A DNA stretch of 64,000 nt from Scolanthus callimorphus (lineage: Eukaryota; Cnidaria; Anthozoa; Actiniaria; Edwardsiidae): assembly GCA_033964015.1 (NCBI GenBank), contig CM066921.1, forward strand, positions 26,207,355-26,271,354, read 5' to 3'. Below are positions 35,116-44,933 of this stretch, one piece after another. The position numbers were made by a program, and so were the translations under genes. Numbering within the stretch: the first letter of the stretch is position 1; every line of letters starts with the position of its first letter. The notes beneath the pieces were generated by a model. That model was not told where the DNA came from and did no database searches. It saw only the letters and a list, made by a program, of their open reading frames with translations.

Positions 35116-35345
35116 CGAATGGGCCAAGGAAAGTTCGTCTGGCGAGGGATTGACTAGACGAGTGTTTTGTCCAAAACTGACCGGACAGGAACTTTGTCCG
35201 AAATTGAATGGGCAGGTTTGCAGGTAGCCTTGCAAGTCGTCTGGTGAGGGATTGACTAGACAAGTGTTTTGTCCGAAACTGACCGGACAAGAACTTTGTC
35301 CGAAATTGAATGGGCAGACCTGAAGGTAGCCTTGCAAGTCGTCGG
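35116..35345 (+). repeat. 3' UTR with two about-102-bp tandem repeats
   Basis: ATTGACTAGAC occurs at 35149 and 35251, each followed by a GTTTTGTCCGAAACTGACC-like phrase and ACTTTGTCCGAAATTGAATG. It starts straight after the stop codon. No AATAAA is near; the closest variant is ATTAAA at 35972-35977, so the 3' end of the mRNA is not fixed. Confidence 0.7.
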
Positions 35346-36011
35346 GTAGGAAATTTAACCGGAAATATGCCTTATGTATACTTGGAACTAATGCCATGCA
35401 GTCACAATATAAAGGACCCATAATCGACTGTGAGGAACGCCATTGAAGTGTAGTAACAAGTTCGCGACAAATGGACAGCAGGTAGCCAGAAACTGTTAGT
35501 AATTATAAGTAGTGAAAAAGTATATACCTCTAAAGAAAGCGTCTTTATATTTTTTGTGACGATTTGTAGAGTAATCTGGAAGGCGTTGTATTTGCGCGAC
35601 TTTTATATTTTAGGGAGGGCGCAAAATATTTCCAGTAATAGTCGCCAAGAGATCAAGAGCTATTCCAGTATACAGCTATTTCAACAAAAGTTGTGGGAAA
35701 CCGTACGCCCCAGACCGCACAGTTGTCTGGGCAGGAGGTAGTTGAATCAGCTCACTGTTTGAAGCTGGTTACTAGTTACGTACTGGGCAGTACAAGCCAT
35801 TGTTTGTAGAATGTAGTGACCAGAGCAGTAAGGTATCGTCAAAATACGATATTTTGTTTCTACATTGGGTCTGGGTGTGCGCAGACTCGAGCGCCCACAA
35901 TACCGACAAATTTTATTGAAATTTACTGTAAAGAACAGGGCTTGTACATAATATGAAACACTCAAATATAGATTAAAGCCATTTTCAATCATTACATCAG
36001 AATCATATCAA
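35346..36011. other. 3' flank of the SFMBT-like gene, nothing recognised
   Basis: No exon, RNA gene or repeat family is identified. ATTAAA at 35972-35977 is a possible polyadenylation signal. Confidence 0.35.
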
Positions 36012-36254
36012 ATAGTCGAGTCTCGAGTTCTCTTCTCTACCGCTGAATAGGCATCGGTGACGCATAAATACAGTGGGAACCTCTGTTTTGTGAATACCGA
36101 CGAGAAACTGACGAAGCGTGAATTGAAACAATAAACAAACCTGAGAAAAAATTATGTGTCGTTGGTATTCGCACGGTTTTCAAACCGAGACTCCCACTGT
36201 ATTTATGCGCCGCTGATGCCTATTCAGCGGTAGAGCAGAGAATTCGAAACTGGA
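36012..36254. mobile_element. Fold-back MITE
   Basis: CTCTACCGCTGAATAGGCAT and CATAAATACAGTGGGA on the left are mirrored on the right to CTGCTCTACCGC-type inverse ending near 36245. No ORF. Confidence 0.7.
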
Positions 36255-36384
36255 CTATTCCGCTTTAAATAGTCAGTGACCCTGTGACCCCCTCCCCCTC
36301 CCCAAATGTTGGCTACGCCCCTGTGAAGTATGACTTTTTAGGGCCGGAAAAGGGTTTAGTTTTCATGAGATCCAAGCATATTTA

Positions 36385-36552
36385 ACCTATACACCGAATC
36401 GAAATATGGCGGCAAATTTGAATAACAATTGTTCTTGACTTACTAGCCTCTCATTCATGTGAAAATGCTTTTGTGTTTCCACATGAACACGAGGCTAGTA
36501 AGTAAAGAACAATAGTTATTCAAATGTGCCGCCAAATTTCGATTTGGTGCAT
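36385..36552. mobile_element. Fold-back MITE with GAATCGAAAT(A)TGGCGGC ends
   Basis: ACCGAATCGAAATATGGCGG and TTGAATAACAATTGTTCTT are mirrored in inverse up to 36550 around a loop near 36465. Confidence 0.7.
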
Positions 36553-36849
36553 ACCCTAGCGAAATTGACATTGGAAAGTTGACATTTTGTTGTAACCATT
36601 TTGTATGTACCTCATAACCAATCACGGATTATGATCTTGCACCAAGCCAAGAGCAACATTCATGGCGAACAACACAATAAAATTTATGCCACGAATTGTT
36701 AGGTGAAGAAATGATTGATTACATTTTGTACGTAAGGAAGTATGTACATTCTTGAAAATTCTAATGAAGTCTTGGAATAAATATTTTCCATGAATCTGTA
36801 ATGTAATCATAGTTCATGGAGTGGACTCGTTATGAAACCCAACACCTCA

Positions 36850-37160
36850 GTGTTATTTATTTATTTTTATTTTTATTTTATTTTATTTTTTTTTTTGGGG
36901 GGGGGGTCATTTTTGCTCGTGACCCCACACCCAAAAAAATTGTGCTTAAAAATTACAAATTTTCAATATTGAATTGAAAATTGCATTTTTGGATTGAAAA
37001 TGAAATCAATAATGGAATAATGAATTGAATATTCAACTCTAGGGGGGCACGCTTTATGTCTTTTAACTGTAAACAATAACAATTTAACTGCGTTATCCAG
37101 ATCGCGCGCGGGGTGTCTACATATTCATATTGTTGCATTTTGGAAAAGTAAAAAACCGGA

Positions 37161-37194
<34 letters not shown>

Positions 37195-37200
37195 ATGAAA
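36850..37200. repeat. Low-complexity: T-rich, G-run and a 33-C homopolymer
   Basis: TTTAT repeats (36855-36890), a G-run (36897-36906) and 33 consecutive C at 37162-37194, followed by ATGAAAAATCCTGGATCCGC. The homopolymer length is likely uncertain in any assembly. Confidence 0.85.
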
Positions 37201-38925
37201 AATCCTGGATCCGCCACTGATCAGCCCCGCACTCCCCTGGGATATATTCAGTTCTGCCGCCCCATCTTTTAGTTTGTTTACCTGTACTGGGTTACACAGA
37301 TGAAATCACATGATCATTTGAGCGTTTGTGATTGGCAGTTCCGCTAATTTACAATTTATGAGTTTTAGAGCCAAATTTATAGCTCCTATAAATTTTAGTT
37401 AATGAGACAATAATCAGGAATGCACAACCACTAATGTTATATTTTGGTCAAAGAAACAGTTTATTGGTGTTTAAACCATTTCCTGGACCAAAAAAATTAA
37501 CAAAGGGACCAGTCTAAACGGAAATTACTCTGTTACCTGAGGACAAAGCCCCATTCATGACCTGCTCAAAGGTCACTCTTGTCGACATAAGATTGATACG
37601 TGGTTTATATTGTCGGCCAATCATAAGCCAGGACTGGGGCTAAAGATAGACCACTCCCTCGGTTTAATTCATTCCGTTACTTAGCTTGTAGCACACCGTT
37701 CTTCAGTATTTGGGCTAAATATTACCCCTTTGAATCGAAATCCCTCCCACCCTCCCTGTAGATATAGATATGTTGCTAGGGTTCAATAATGTGAATTCGG
37801 CTATTTGTTTTGGCCCTTGGTAGCAAAAGAATGGAATATGATCTGTGTATTTGCGGGACGAAGTGCTCCTAGGCAGATCACTTTAGCACCATAGTGTCAC
37901 TTGAGTTGAACATAGCTCTTTCCTTCCCTGGTTGCCATGGTGACATGGGACTTCTCATGTGGGGGATTATCACCCCCCTTGAGGAGAACTCATCCTCTTT
38001 GTGGTTGAGGGGATTATCACCCCTCTGTATGCCAGGTCTTGGACCAACTTAGAGGTTTGAATGGGATTATCACCCCTTGACTCTCTTGTTGCCAAGGTTA
38101 CTAGGCCCGAGTTCTTGAATGATTTATCCAATTCCAAATTGCGTAAGGGAGCTCTTCATCCCCTCCCCATTATCCCACAATGTTGGTGTGTTTATTGTGT
38201 GCTTTCATGGGTTGGGAACATTAAAAGTAATATTAACAAAGAAAACGAGCTGGAGTGTTTTATCGGGGATAGAAACACGAGGACGTAGCCCGAGTGCTTT
38301 ATCCCCGATAAAACACGACTGTTAATTTTGTAAACTACTTCTAAAACGGTTGCCATATTTCATAATTCCAAGAATTATTATTTCATAATTTCAAGAATTA
38401 TTCCAAGAATTGAAGAACTACTTCATTGAAGTCGAGATATAAAAAATCTGATATAGACTGGCTTCAAGCTGTATTGTCTAGCTATTTTGAAATGGCAAAC
38501 AAAAGATTGACAAGAGCTTTTTTCATTACGAATAGTTTATTTAGAAAGGTGTTCCGAAAAATTGACTCATCTTCTGTTGGGACAAAATGTCTGTTCATAA
38601 TAACATGACTTTCAAAAAGACAAGAATTCTCTTTGGAATAGCTGTTACTTTTACCTGTAAAAATGATGAGCAAAGAAATGCCATTCAAATGTGATAGTTA
38701 GTCATAGAAAAGAAATGCATGTACTAGCGATACCTAATAATGCTAGGGCTTTCGATTGCCTACTGTAAATCCATTTTATTTGAAAGCCCAATTCAACTCC
38801 AATATTACCAAATAATTGTCAGATATATGTCTATATTGGCTCGTTTCAGGAATTATTCACAGAAGGATGGTCAGCACTGCCTCGTCGTTCAATGTTTAAA
38901 TCATGGTCACCAAATTGTAATAAGG
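37201..38925. other. Intergenic, no gene; hairpin-rich ATTATCACCCC region
   Basis: GGGGATTATCACCCC-like phrases occur at 37963, 38009 and 38062. An inverted pair TTTATCGGGGATA / TATCCCCGATAAA lies at 38258-38314. Remaining DNA is AT rich without recognisable features. Confidence 0.45.
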
Positions 38926-39075
38926 GTTGGTTTTCACTAGCAACATAAACATAAGCATCAAACTAGCTATTTTCTTTCAAGCGGTTTTCACTACGACATA
39001 AGCGTAAGCATAAGGATCAAAAGCTTCCGTTCTTCTTATGCTATGCTTTCGTCGCTTATGTCGTAGTGAAAACCA
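38926..39075. mobile_element. 150-bp MITE, GTTGGTTTTCACTA ends
   Basis: GTTGGTTTTCACTAGCAACA to TCGTAGTGAAAACCAAC, with ATAAGCGTAAGCATAAG inside. Confidence 0.65.
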
Positions 39076-39219
39076 ACGCTAAATGAACTATCGCTTTGCG
39101 CAATGCACGTATTCATTTCTAACGTGCGGTTCTTTTTTTGTATGTTATGGAAAAGGTGAAATCATGACCACAGAAGCGTCTGTAAGCCGGAGAGCAACGA
39201 TGGGGTGCCATGAATATTG

Positions 39220-39605
39220 TCAGGGAAACATGCTGTACTGGTGAGTTGTCATTGTTACTGGTGCTCAGTGAGACAAAATTGATAGAGAACTGATGCTCAC
39301 TAACTGGATCTGATGAAGAACTCTGACGTCACCGGAGTTCTATATGATATTCAGTTCAGTGCGCAGCAGTTCTATATCATTCTGGCTGATTGATAGTCCA
39401 TGGGCCAAGACCACTCCATGAATACTATCGGGGGAACATGCATGCTGTTCTGGTGAGTTGTCCTATCGTTACTGGTGTTCAGTGAGAGATAGACAACTTG
39501 ATAGAGAACACTGGATCTGATAAAGAATCTGACGTCACCGGAGTTCTATATCAGATTCAGCTCAATGCGCAGCAGTTCTATATCATTGCTGGCTGCTTGA
39601 GCACG
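39220..39605. repeat. Two direct about-205-bp repeats
   Basis: GGTGAGTTGTC...GTTACTGGTG, then GACGTCACCGGAGTTCTATA and GCGCAGCAGTTCTATATCAT, occur twice, at 39240-39385 and 39450-39590, diverged by small indels. No coding role is seen. Confidence 0.65.
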
Positions 39606-40444
39606 ATTATGATCTTATGGCAACCAATCATAGAACAGCTCTTCCCTGAAAATATTCATGGACGCCCCAAAATGCTAATTTATAGCGCGGGCTATACAGG
39701 ACACCGCGGCAAAACGCAGTTCACATGCGCTAAAGATTCACTGACCTGTGAAATAAAGACAATTGAAAAAGTCTACATAACAACAGCAAATGATGACTTT
39801 TGACCCATCTTTGGGGTGATACCTTTTCAACGCCCTAATTGTTTGCCTTAGCGCCGTCAATGACGTGAGCAAAATGAGCGAGAAAGCCCGTGACGTTTCA
39901 AAATCAACTCCATAGTTATGCCTAGACGTTATTTTCTTAGATATGGTGCTCCTCTTGCGCTGGCATTCGGCCCGCGCAGGAGCTCCGCTAAAACAAATCA
40001 AACTTTGGTAGTGTAGTCTAGTTCACCAGATAAGCAAAATTAAGTGGTCACGTGATGTCACGTCATCGATGACGTCATCTATGCTTGAAAAATTAATCTC
40101 TCCTTAAGGCTACTGTCAACCTTCGAGGCAATTTTTTTTCTTTTTTTCTTTTTTCGGCTGAACTTAAAGTTTGTGTCATAATCTAGCAACTCGTAAAAAG
40201 AAAAATACAAACAAGTAGTGTTTTCATACGTAAAAACGAGAATAATTATTCATTTCGTCGGAGCATTTACTAACTCAGCCGACTTTAATCCTTTAATCCT
40301 GTTTACATATGACACAGGCTCCCCACTGATTGCGCGCGAAAACATAATCCGGGACTCATTAGCATATTTACGCACGTTTCCTTCAAACATCGAACTACAA
40401 GTGAACGCGAACAACTCAACTTTCAATGTCACGAATTTCAACCA

Positions 40445-40783
40445 TTAATACAAAGTTTTGGAGTATTGTACATTTCTGATTCGTCTTGGTGGCTTTCGCG
40501 CTTGGCCATGTCTCTGCGTGCTATTTAAGCGTATCCGCAAAATGCGTTCCGTCAAGCTGAAGTAAATAGATTCGATATTTCCAAAGAAGCTAGATAATCT
40601 GATCGTTCTCGCTACTCGAGCTCGCGTTCCCTGAACATGATTTCCATGTGATTTACATCGGGCCGCTGTGACCGCTACTGTCTTTTGTTTTCCTCCCTTT
40701 TTCCTCTTTGTTGGAGAGTTTTTAGTCTTCCTACTTTGATTTGCAGCGCTTGATTTGCGTCGGTTTGATTTTGGCTTTGCCAT
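40445..40783 (-). CDS. Basic ORF of unknown identity inside the TTAA element
   Basis: 112 codons starting MAKPKSNRRKSSAANQSRK, with a Lys-rich SPTKRKKGGKQK segment; I recognise no family. A second ATG five bases upstream (40788) opens an overlapping frame. The first 35 codons have the look of a nuclear protein N-terminus; after codon ~38 the frame looks less convincing, so it may be a first exon (possible GT donors near 40677) captured from a host gene. No downstream exon is seen inside the element. Confidence 0.3.
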   Translation of the reverse strand: MAKPKSNRRKSSAANQSRKTKNSPTKRKKGGKQKTVAVTAARCKSHGNHVQGTRARVARTIRLSSFFGNIESIYFSLTERILRIRLNSTQRHGQARKPPRRIRNVQYSKTLY

Positions 40784-40900
40784 GCCATTATCCTGGTAAG
40801 TCGAGGCTTAAAACGATAAACAATGCTCTTGAAATTCGAGATCGGAAGAGCTTTCCCGCCAACTTTCCTGGCCCAACGGGGCGCTTCGTTCTCATTGGTT
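40784..40900 (-). promoter_or_regulatory. Promoter-like block: E2F site and CCAAT box
   Basis: On the minus strand, CCAAT (40894-40898) and TTGGCGGGAAA (40852-40862, the classical E2F/DP consensus) lie about 110 and 70 bp upstream of the ATG at 40783/40788, the spacing of a TATA-less cell-cycle promoter. Activity is inference. Confidence 0.35.
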
Positions 40901-41729
40901 ATCAGTTGACATCTGCTTGACGTTTGTTTGCTGTCCACTTGAGAAGCCAGGAAAGCTTCTACGAGCCGTAACTCTTTAGTAGTTTTAGAGCAGATTACCA
41001 ACATAAAACTGAATTATGCGCATAGAGGGAAACGATGGATTCGTTTGAAACTTGGCCAATTGCTAGTTTAAACATTGATCTCTAAAACCGTGTGGGGCTT
41101 TAAAGAAATATTGCTTTGCTGCGATGCAAATGCGCCGTAAGTAAAGGAATGTAAGCAATTTTTACTCTTTCGACTTTAGCCATTGATAAATCATAAACTA
41201 AGTAAAATATTGACAAATCCCCACACGGTTTGACAGCCCTATGAGTGCTGATGGACATGATGCAGTTTTTGGGCTGAAAGAAACGCGTTCACTATGCGCA
41301 TAATTCAATTTTTTAGAGCGCTTCGGAAACTCACTGCGCGGCGCCTAGCGTAAAAGGTTTTAAAAGAGAAGAAATAAAAATAGCATATTTGGAAACTACT
41401 ACTATTGAGCTTTAAAATGGTATATAGTTTATATGTATAATTGTGTTTACGCGCGCGATTGATTTTTTTTAGCGAAGGGCACCTTCGAAGGTTTACAGTC
41501 GCCTTAAAGGAAGACTGTAAAACAACGCGAAACTTGGGTAGTGTTCCTAGGGGCGCTTTCCAATTTCTGGGAATTTCGATTCGACTCTAGAAAAAATACA
41601 TAAAACTAACTGGGAGCTCCGCTTTTAGGCAGTGCCTAAATCTATATATTAGAGTCTTCCCTTCACGAGATATTAATTTATCAATCATTGATGAGGTCAT
41701 CGATGACGTCACATCACGTGACCACTTAA

Positions 41730-42074
41730 AGGGACATGGTCATCGAAAACGTACATCAAAATTATAACATCACAAATAATACAAATAACAAGTCAAATTT
41801 GTAAAGAATGCTTTCAACTTGATCTGGTGAAAATTGGAGGTCATTTCGATGTAGGATTGCAAAGATATTCGCGGATTGTAGTTACAGGAAATCCGACTCT
41901 TGAAATCTGTTTACCTCAATCTTTTTTCAAACATCTTAAATTTGCCATCTTAATTCGCTCATATCTCAGCAATCTTTCATCGTAATGTCATGAAATTGAC
42001 TCTTTCAATTTCAAAGAATATTTTTGAATTTTGTGACAATAATTATTTTAGTGTTTACTAGGTGACATGTCCCT
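41730..42074. mobile_element. 345-bp TTAA MITE, AGGGACATG ends
   Basis: TTAA at 41726-41729 and 42075-42078; ends AGGGACATGG and the inverse of ACATGTCCCT. It interrupts the unit phrase CGTGACCACT...TTTCGCTCATCTGG of a GGAGCTCC-family copy, which confirms the insertion boundaries. Confidence 0.8.
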
Positions 42075-42555
42075 TTAATTTCGCTCATCTGGTGAACTAG
42101 ACTACACTACCCAATTTTGAATGTTTTAGAGTCTTGTCGTCACGAGATATTACTTTCTCAATCATTGATGACGTCATAGATGACGTCACGTCACATGACC
42201 GTGTTACAACACCCCCTCGTAGCATAGAGAACATATCCCAAGTATGGTTGTCTTCGCATGTTCGGCCTTGAGGAGAAACGGTTTTTTTTTTTTCATTGTA
42301 AACCGGGGATACCATGCATACACGGACGGACGGCGTACGCTATAGGTTTTTATACAGAAAAAAAAATCTATGGCAACCAAACTTGGACACTTTCATCTTT
42401 GGGGCGATACCTTTTCAACGCCCTAATTGTTTGACTTAGCGCCGTCAATGACGTGAGAAAAATGAGCGAGAAAGCCCGTGACGTTTCAAAATCAACACCA
42501 TATACTCGACGTTATTTTCTTGCGCCCGCGACCTGCGCAGGAGCTCCGCTAAAAC

Positions 42556-43620
42556 ACTTTTTGGCAGTTGGGTTTTTCTGTGAAGTCAATAACCACAACT
42601 AACTACATGAGCCAATCAGGTCCTTGCTCAGTTTCGCCTAGTGCAGTGAATTGGCTTCTGTCGCGACGTGTCTCGCAAGGGAAGCCAAACAAATGTACTG
42701 GGCAAGGATCTGATTGTCTCACACGATTGCATTGATGGACAGCACAGAAACACATGTGTTAGGCAATGTGCGTGTTCAAGGAAAGGGGGTCCTCAGACAT
42801 TTTTTGGCAGGGTGGATATGCGTCTCTACTTCAAAGAGACAGCAGCCTTTTTCTTGTGTCTCTTGTAAAATGTTTGCTAAACTGTTTATGAGCATAATTG
42901 ATTAAGTTTACTTAGCAGCTTCCTATTGGGGGTGAAAACATAACAAATCAATTTTACAGAAAGGCCTATAATGTACTGTGAATGAGATAAATGCCAAACG
43001 TACCTGAGTAGTAATGATGGCTCTCACCTATGTATGTTTTGTTAGCTGAATGAATTGATACAGGCACCGTTGCATATCATAGAATCATTGTCGTTTTTGC
43101 CGAATGCACTTGAGAGGACTGGGTCGAGTCGCGCGCGGGCTAGTGTGGGTATTTTAGCGTGGTTACCAAGCCAAAATCAATGGTGGACAGATCGAGAACT
43201 CGAGTCTCTGTGATTCCTGCAAGTTTTCATTCAAAATTTTACAGTTTTCTTGCTACAATTGCCGAAATTCTTATCAAAAGAGGATCTCCTGTCACTTCCT
43301 TATAAGGTAAATGATTCCAAATATGGTTTTGTCCGTGAGGTGTTGAAAAACGACAATTTTCGGTTGGAGATTGTTTCATATGGAAATGCTATTTTCTATG
43401 TAGATATTTGCGACTATCTATTCTTAATGCCGGGAAATAAAGCATTTTAATATCATTTATTTTTTCAGCGGTCCGGTATCCATCAAATCGCGCGCTCTGA
43501 TTGGCTCGCGAGCGGGCCGGAATCCTACGATCCGGATCCCGGGTCCGGATGAATCACGCGCGCGCTAATTTCTGTGAAGGTTTATGCTGTTTCAGTGAAA
43601 GCAAAAAAATAAATATATTA
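42556..43620. other. Intergenic, unassigned
   Basis: It includes a half copy of the GTTTCGCCTAGTGCA repeat (42630-42690). An ORF at 43250-43450 (66 codons, SYGNAIFYVDICDYLF) has no recognisable domain and no supporting context. GCGCGC-rich DNA near 43485-43565. Confidence 0.35.
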
Positions 43621-43760
43621 TTTACCGGCTTGGGGTCGGTCCAGATCGTGAAATACCGTGACCTCGGCCTTGAAAATACTGACCTCGACCTCCGGTCTAG
43701 GTCAGTATTTTCAAGACCTCGGTCACGGTATTTCACGATCCGGACCTCCCAGCCGGTAAA
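43621..43760. mobile_element. Fold-back MITE (TTACCGGCTT family), copy 2
   Basis: TTTACCGGCTTGGGGTCGGT to CGGACCTCCCAGCCGGTAAA. It is homologous to 8748-8888. The arms are nearly perfect around GACCTCCGGTCTAGGTC. Confidence 0.75.
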
Positions 43761-43789
43761 TAACATATATATATTTTCCAGATTTATTG

Positions 43790-43935
43790 TACTAAGCTCT
43801 CGTAAGCGACCAACACCTATTGTTCAAGTAGAAAGCCGCTTGGCGGTCGCTTACGAGAGACGTTCTCGTAAAGCGACCAGCTCCGTTAACTACCGCAATT
43901 TTCAGTTCCCGAGGTGGTCGCTAACGAAAGCTTTT
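43790..43935. repeat. CTCGTAAGCGACCA inverted/direct repeats
   Basis: CTCTCGTAAGCGACCA (43797), GGTCGCTTACGAGAG (43845), TCTCGTAAAGCGACCA (43864) and GGTGGTCGCTAACGAAAG (43911) form paired inverted repeats. Confidence 0.55.
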
Positions 43936-44159
43936 TCTGTACTGTGGCCAAAAAATGTGGACAACATTTAGAGAAAAGTTTAATTTTCGAGGCAACTTTG
44001 AAGGCATTTTGTGGCCACTTGCATATCTTGCGTGTAGTGTCCAGGCAAGTCTTTATGACAACCGCTGACTGACATCACGTCATTATCTCGTTAAAATACG
44101 TGGCAGCCCCAAATTTTCTTATGACATATATGTTTATCAGAAGCGAATGATTGCATCTT

Positions 44160-44652
44160 ATTATATAGACACGAGTGTTTTACTGGGAAATACGCCACTC
44201 GTAGATCTCATACGAAGCTACATCCGGGTCCTCAGTGATATATTTTCCATATCCTCACTAGTGAGGATATCGGTCAAAACAAAAGTGCTTGGAAATCAAT
44301 TTGGAATATTTTTTTCTGGTTTGTCTATATAATAAAAAGAAAATTACACGGTGGCTTGAAGATATGAGTTTTATTTTCTCGTGTCAAAAACAATATTTTT
44401 CTCATTCGCTGCGCTCATTCGTAAAATATTGTTCTTGCCACTCGAAAATAAAACTCATATCTTCGCGTAGCCTGCTTGCTGGCGGTACTGGGTGTTTTTA
44501 TCGCGGAAAACCCGCGGTCCATTCGATGATCGGACGCAAAATTCCAAGATGGCGTCCGATCATCGAACGGACCGGGTTTTCCGCGTTAAAAACACCAAGT
44601 ACCGCCTGCAAGCAGGCTAATCTTCGCGCCACCGTGTAATATCCTCTATATA
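44160..44652 (+). mobile_element. TATATAGAC element interrupted by a Mutator-like MITE
   Basis: It is the inverse of 31992-32326 along its length, except for the insertion at 44468-44619. Ends TTATATAGACACGAG and ATATCCTCTATATA. Confidence 0.75.
44468..44619. mobile_element. 152-bp MITE with 9-bp target-site duplication (Mutator/MULE-like)
   Basis: Ends TAGCCTGCTTGC(T/A)GGCGGTAC in both orientations; arms extend to about 70 bp around GATGATCGGACGC...GCGTCCGATCATC. ATCTTCGCG flanks it at 44459-44467 and 44620-44628, and the empty site (CGCGAAGAT, single) is preserved at 32016-32024 in the paralogous copy. A 9-bp duplication fits Mutator-type transposition. Confidence 0.88.
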
Positions 44653-44933
44653 TATCAATGGACACCGATTCTCTGAAAAAAACATCTATATTTGAAGTGG
44701 AAATTGTAAAGAAACGCTTCTCTCTAAACTTTATCATTTCAAAACTTTCGGTGAAAAGAACTTAGATATGCTGGAGGAGGTCGATTTCATAAGCTCATTA
44801 TGTGTCCTGTCAGGTCAACAAGGTACTTAGCCAGCTCCCTTTGAGCAAGCAAAGCTGGTACCCAAGGGTAGGGCTCAATGATTTTTGTATATTCGTTTAG
44901 ACAGTCTGGCGAGAATTTTACGTCCCACCTGAT

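Larger units (their letters stand above)
40108..41503. mobile_element. 1.4-kb TTAA-flanked (piggyBac-like) non-autonomous element
   Basis: TTAA at 40104-40107 and 41504-41507. Ends GGCTACTGTCAACCTTCGAG and, inverse of the right end, GGCGACTGTAAACCTTCGAA. It interrupts a GGAGCTCC-family unit between the phrases AATCTCTCC and AGGAAGACTGTAAAAC. There is no transposase; the interior holds a promoter-like block and a basic ORF (see separate entries). Confidence 0.8.
39808..42555. mobile_element. Cluster of GGAGCTCCGC-family copies with two nested TTAA insertions
   Basis: One end (TTGGGGYGATACCTTTTCAA to GCGCAGGAGCTCCGCTAAAA) is present twice as a direct repeat, 39808-39998 and 42396-42555. Between lie one forward tandem unit (TCACGTGATGTCACGTCATC at 40048), a GGGAGCTCCGCTTTTAGGCA end at 41615, and a reverse-oriented unit (41660-42230) with TGACGTCA pairs. 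The unit sequences match the 128-bp array at 1997-2830. Confidence 0.7.

Noticed and set aside
851..35115. Assignment as SCM or L3MBTL instead of SFMBT
   Set aside because: SCM has two FCS fingers and two MBTs; L3MBTL lacks SLED. The combination seen, and the SAM text EIDGQALMML...KLGP, fits SFMBT best.
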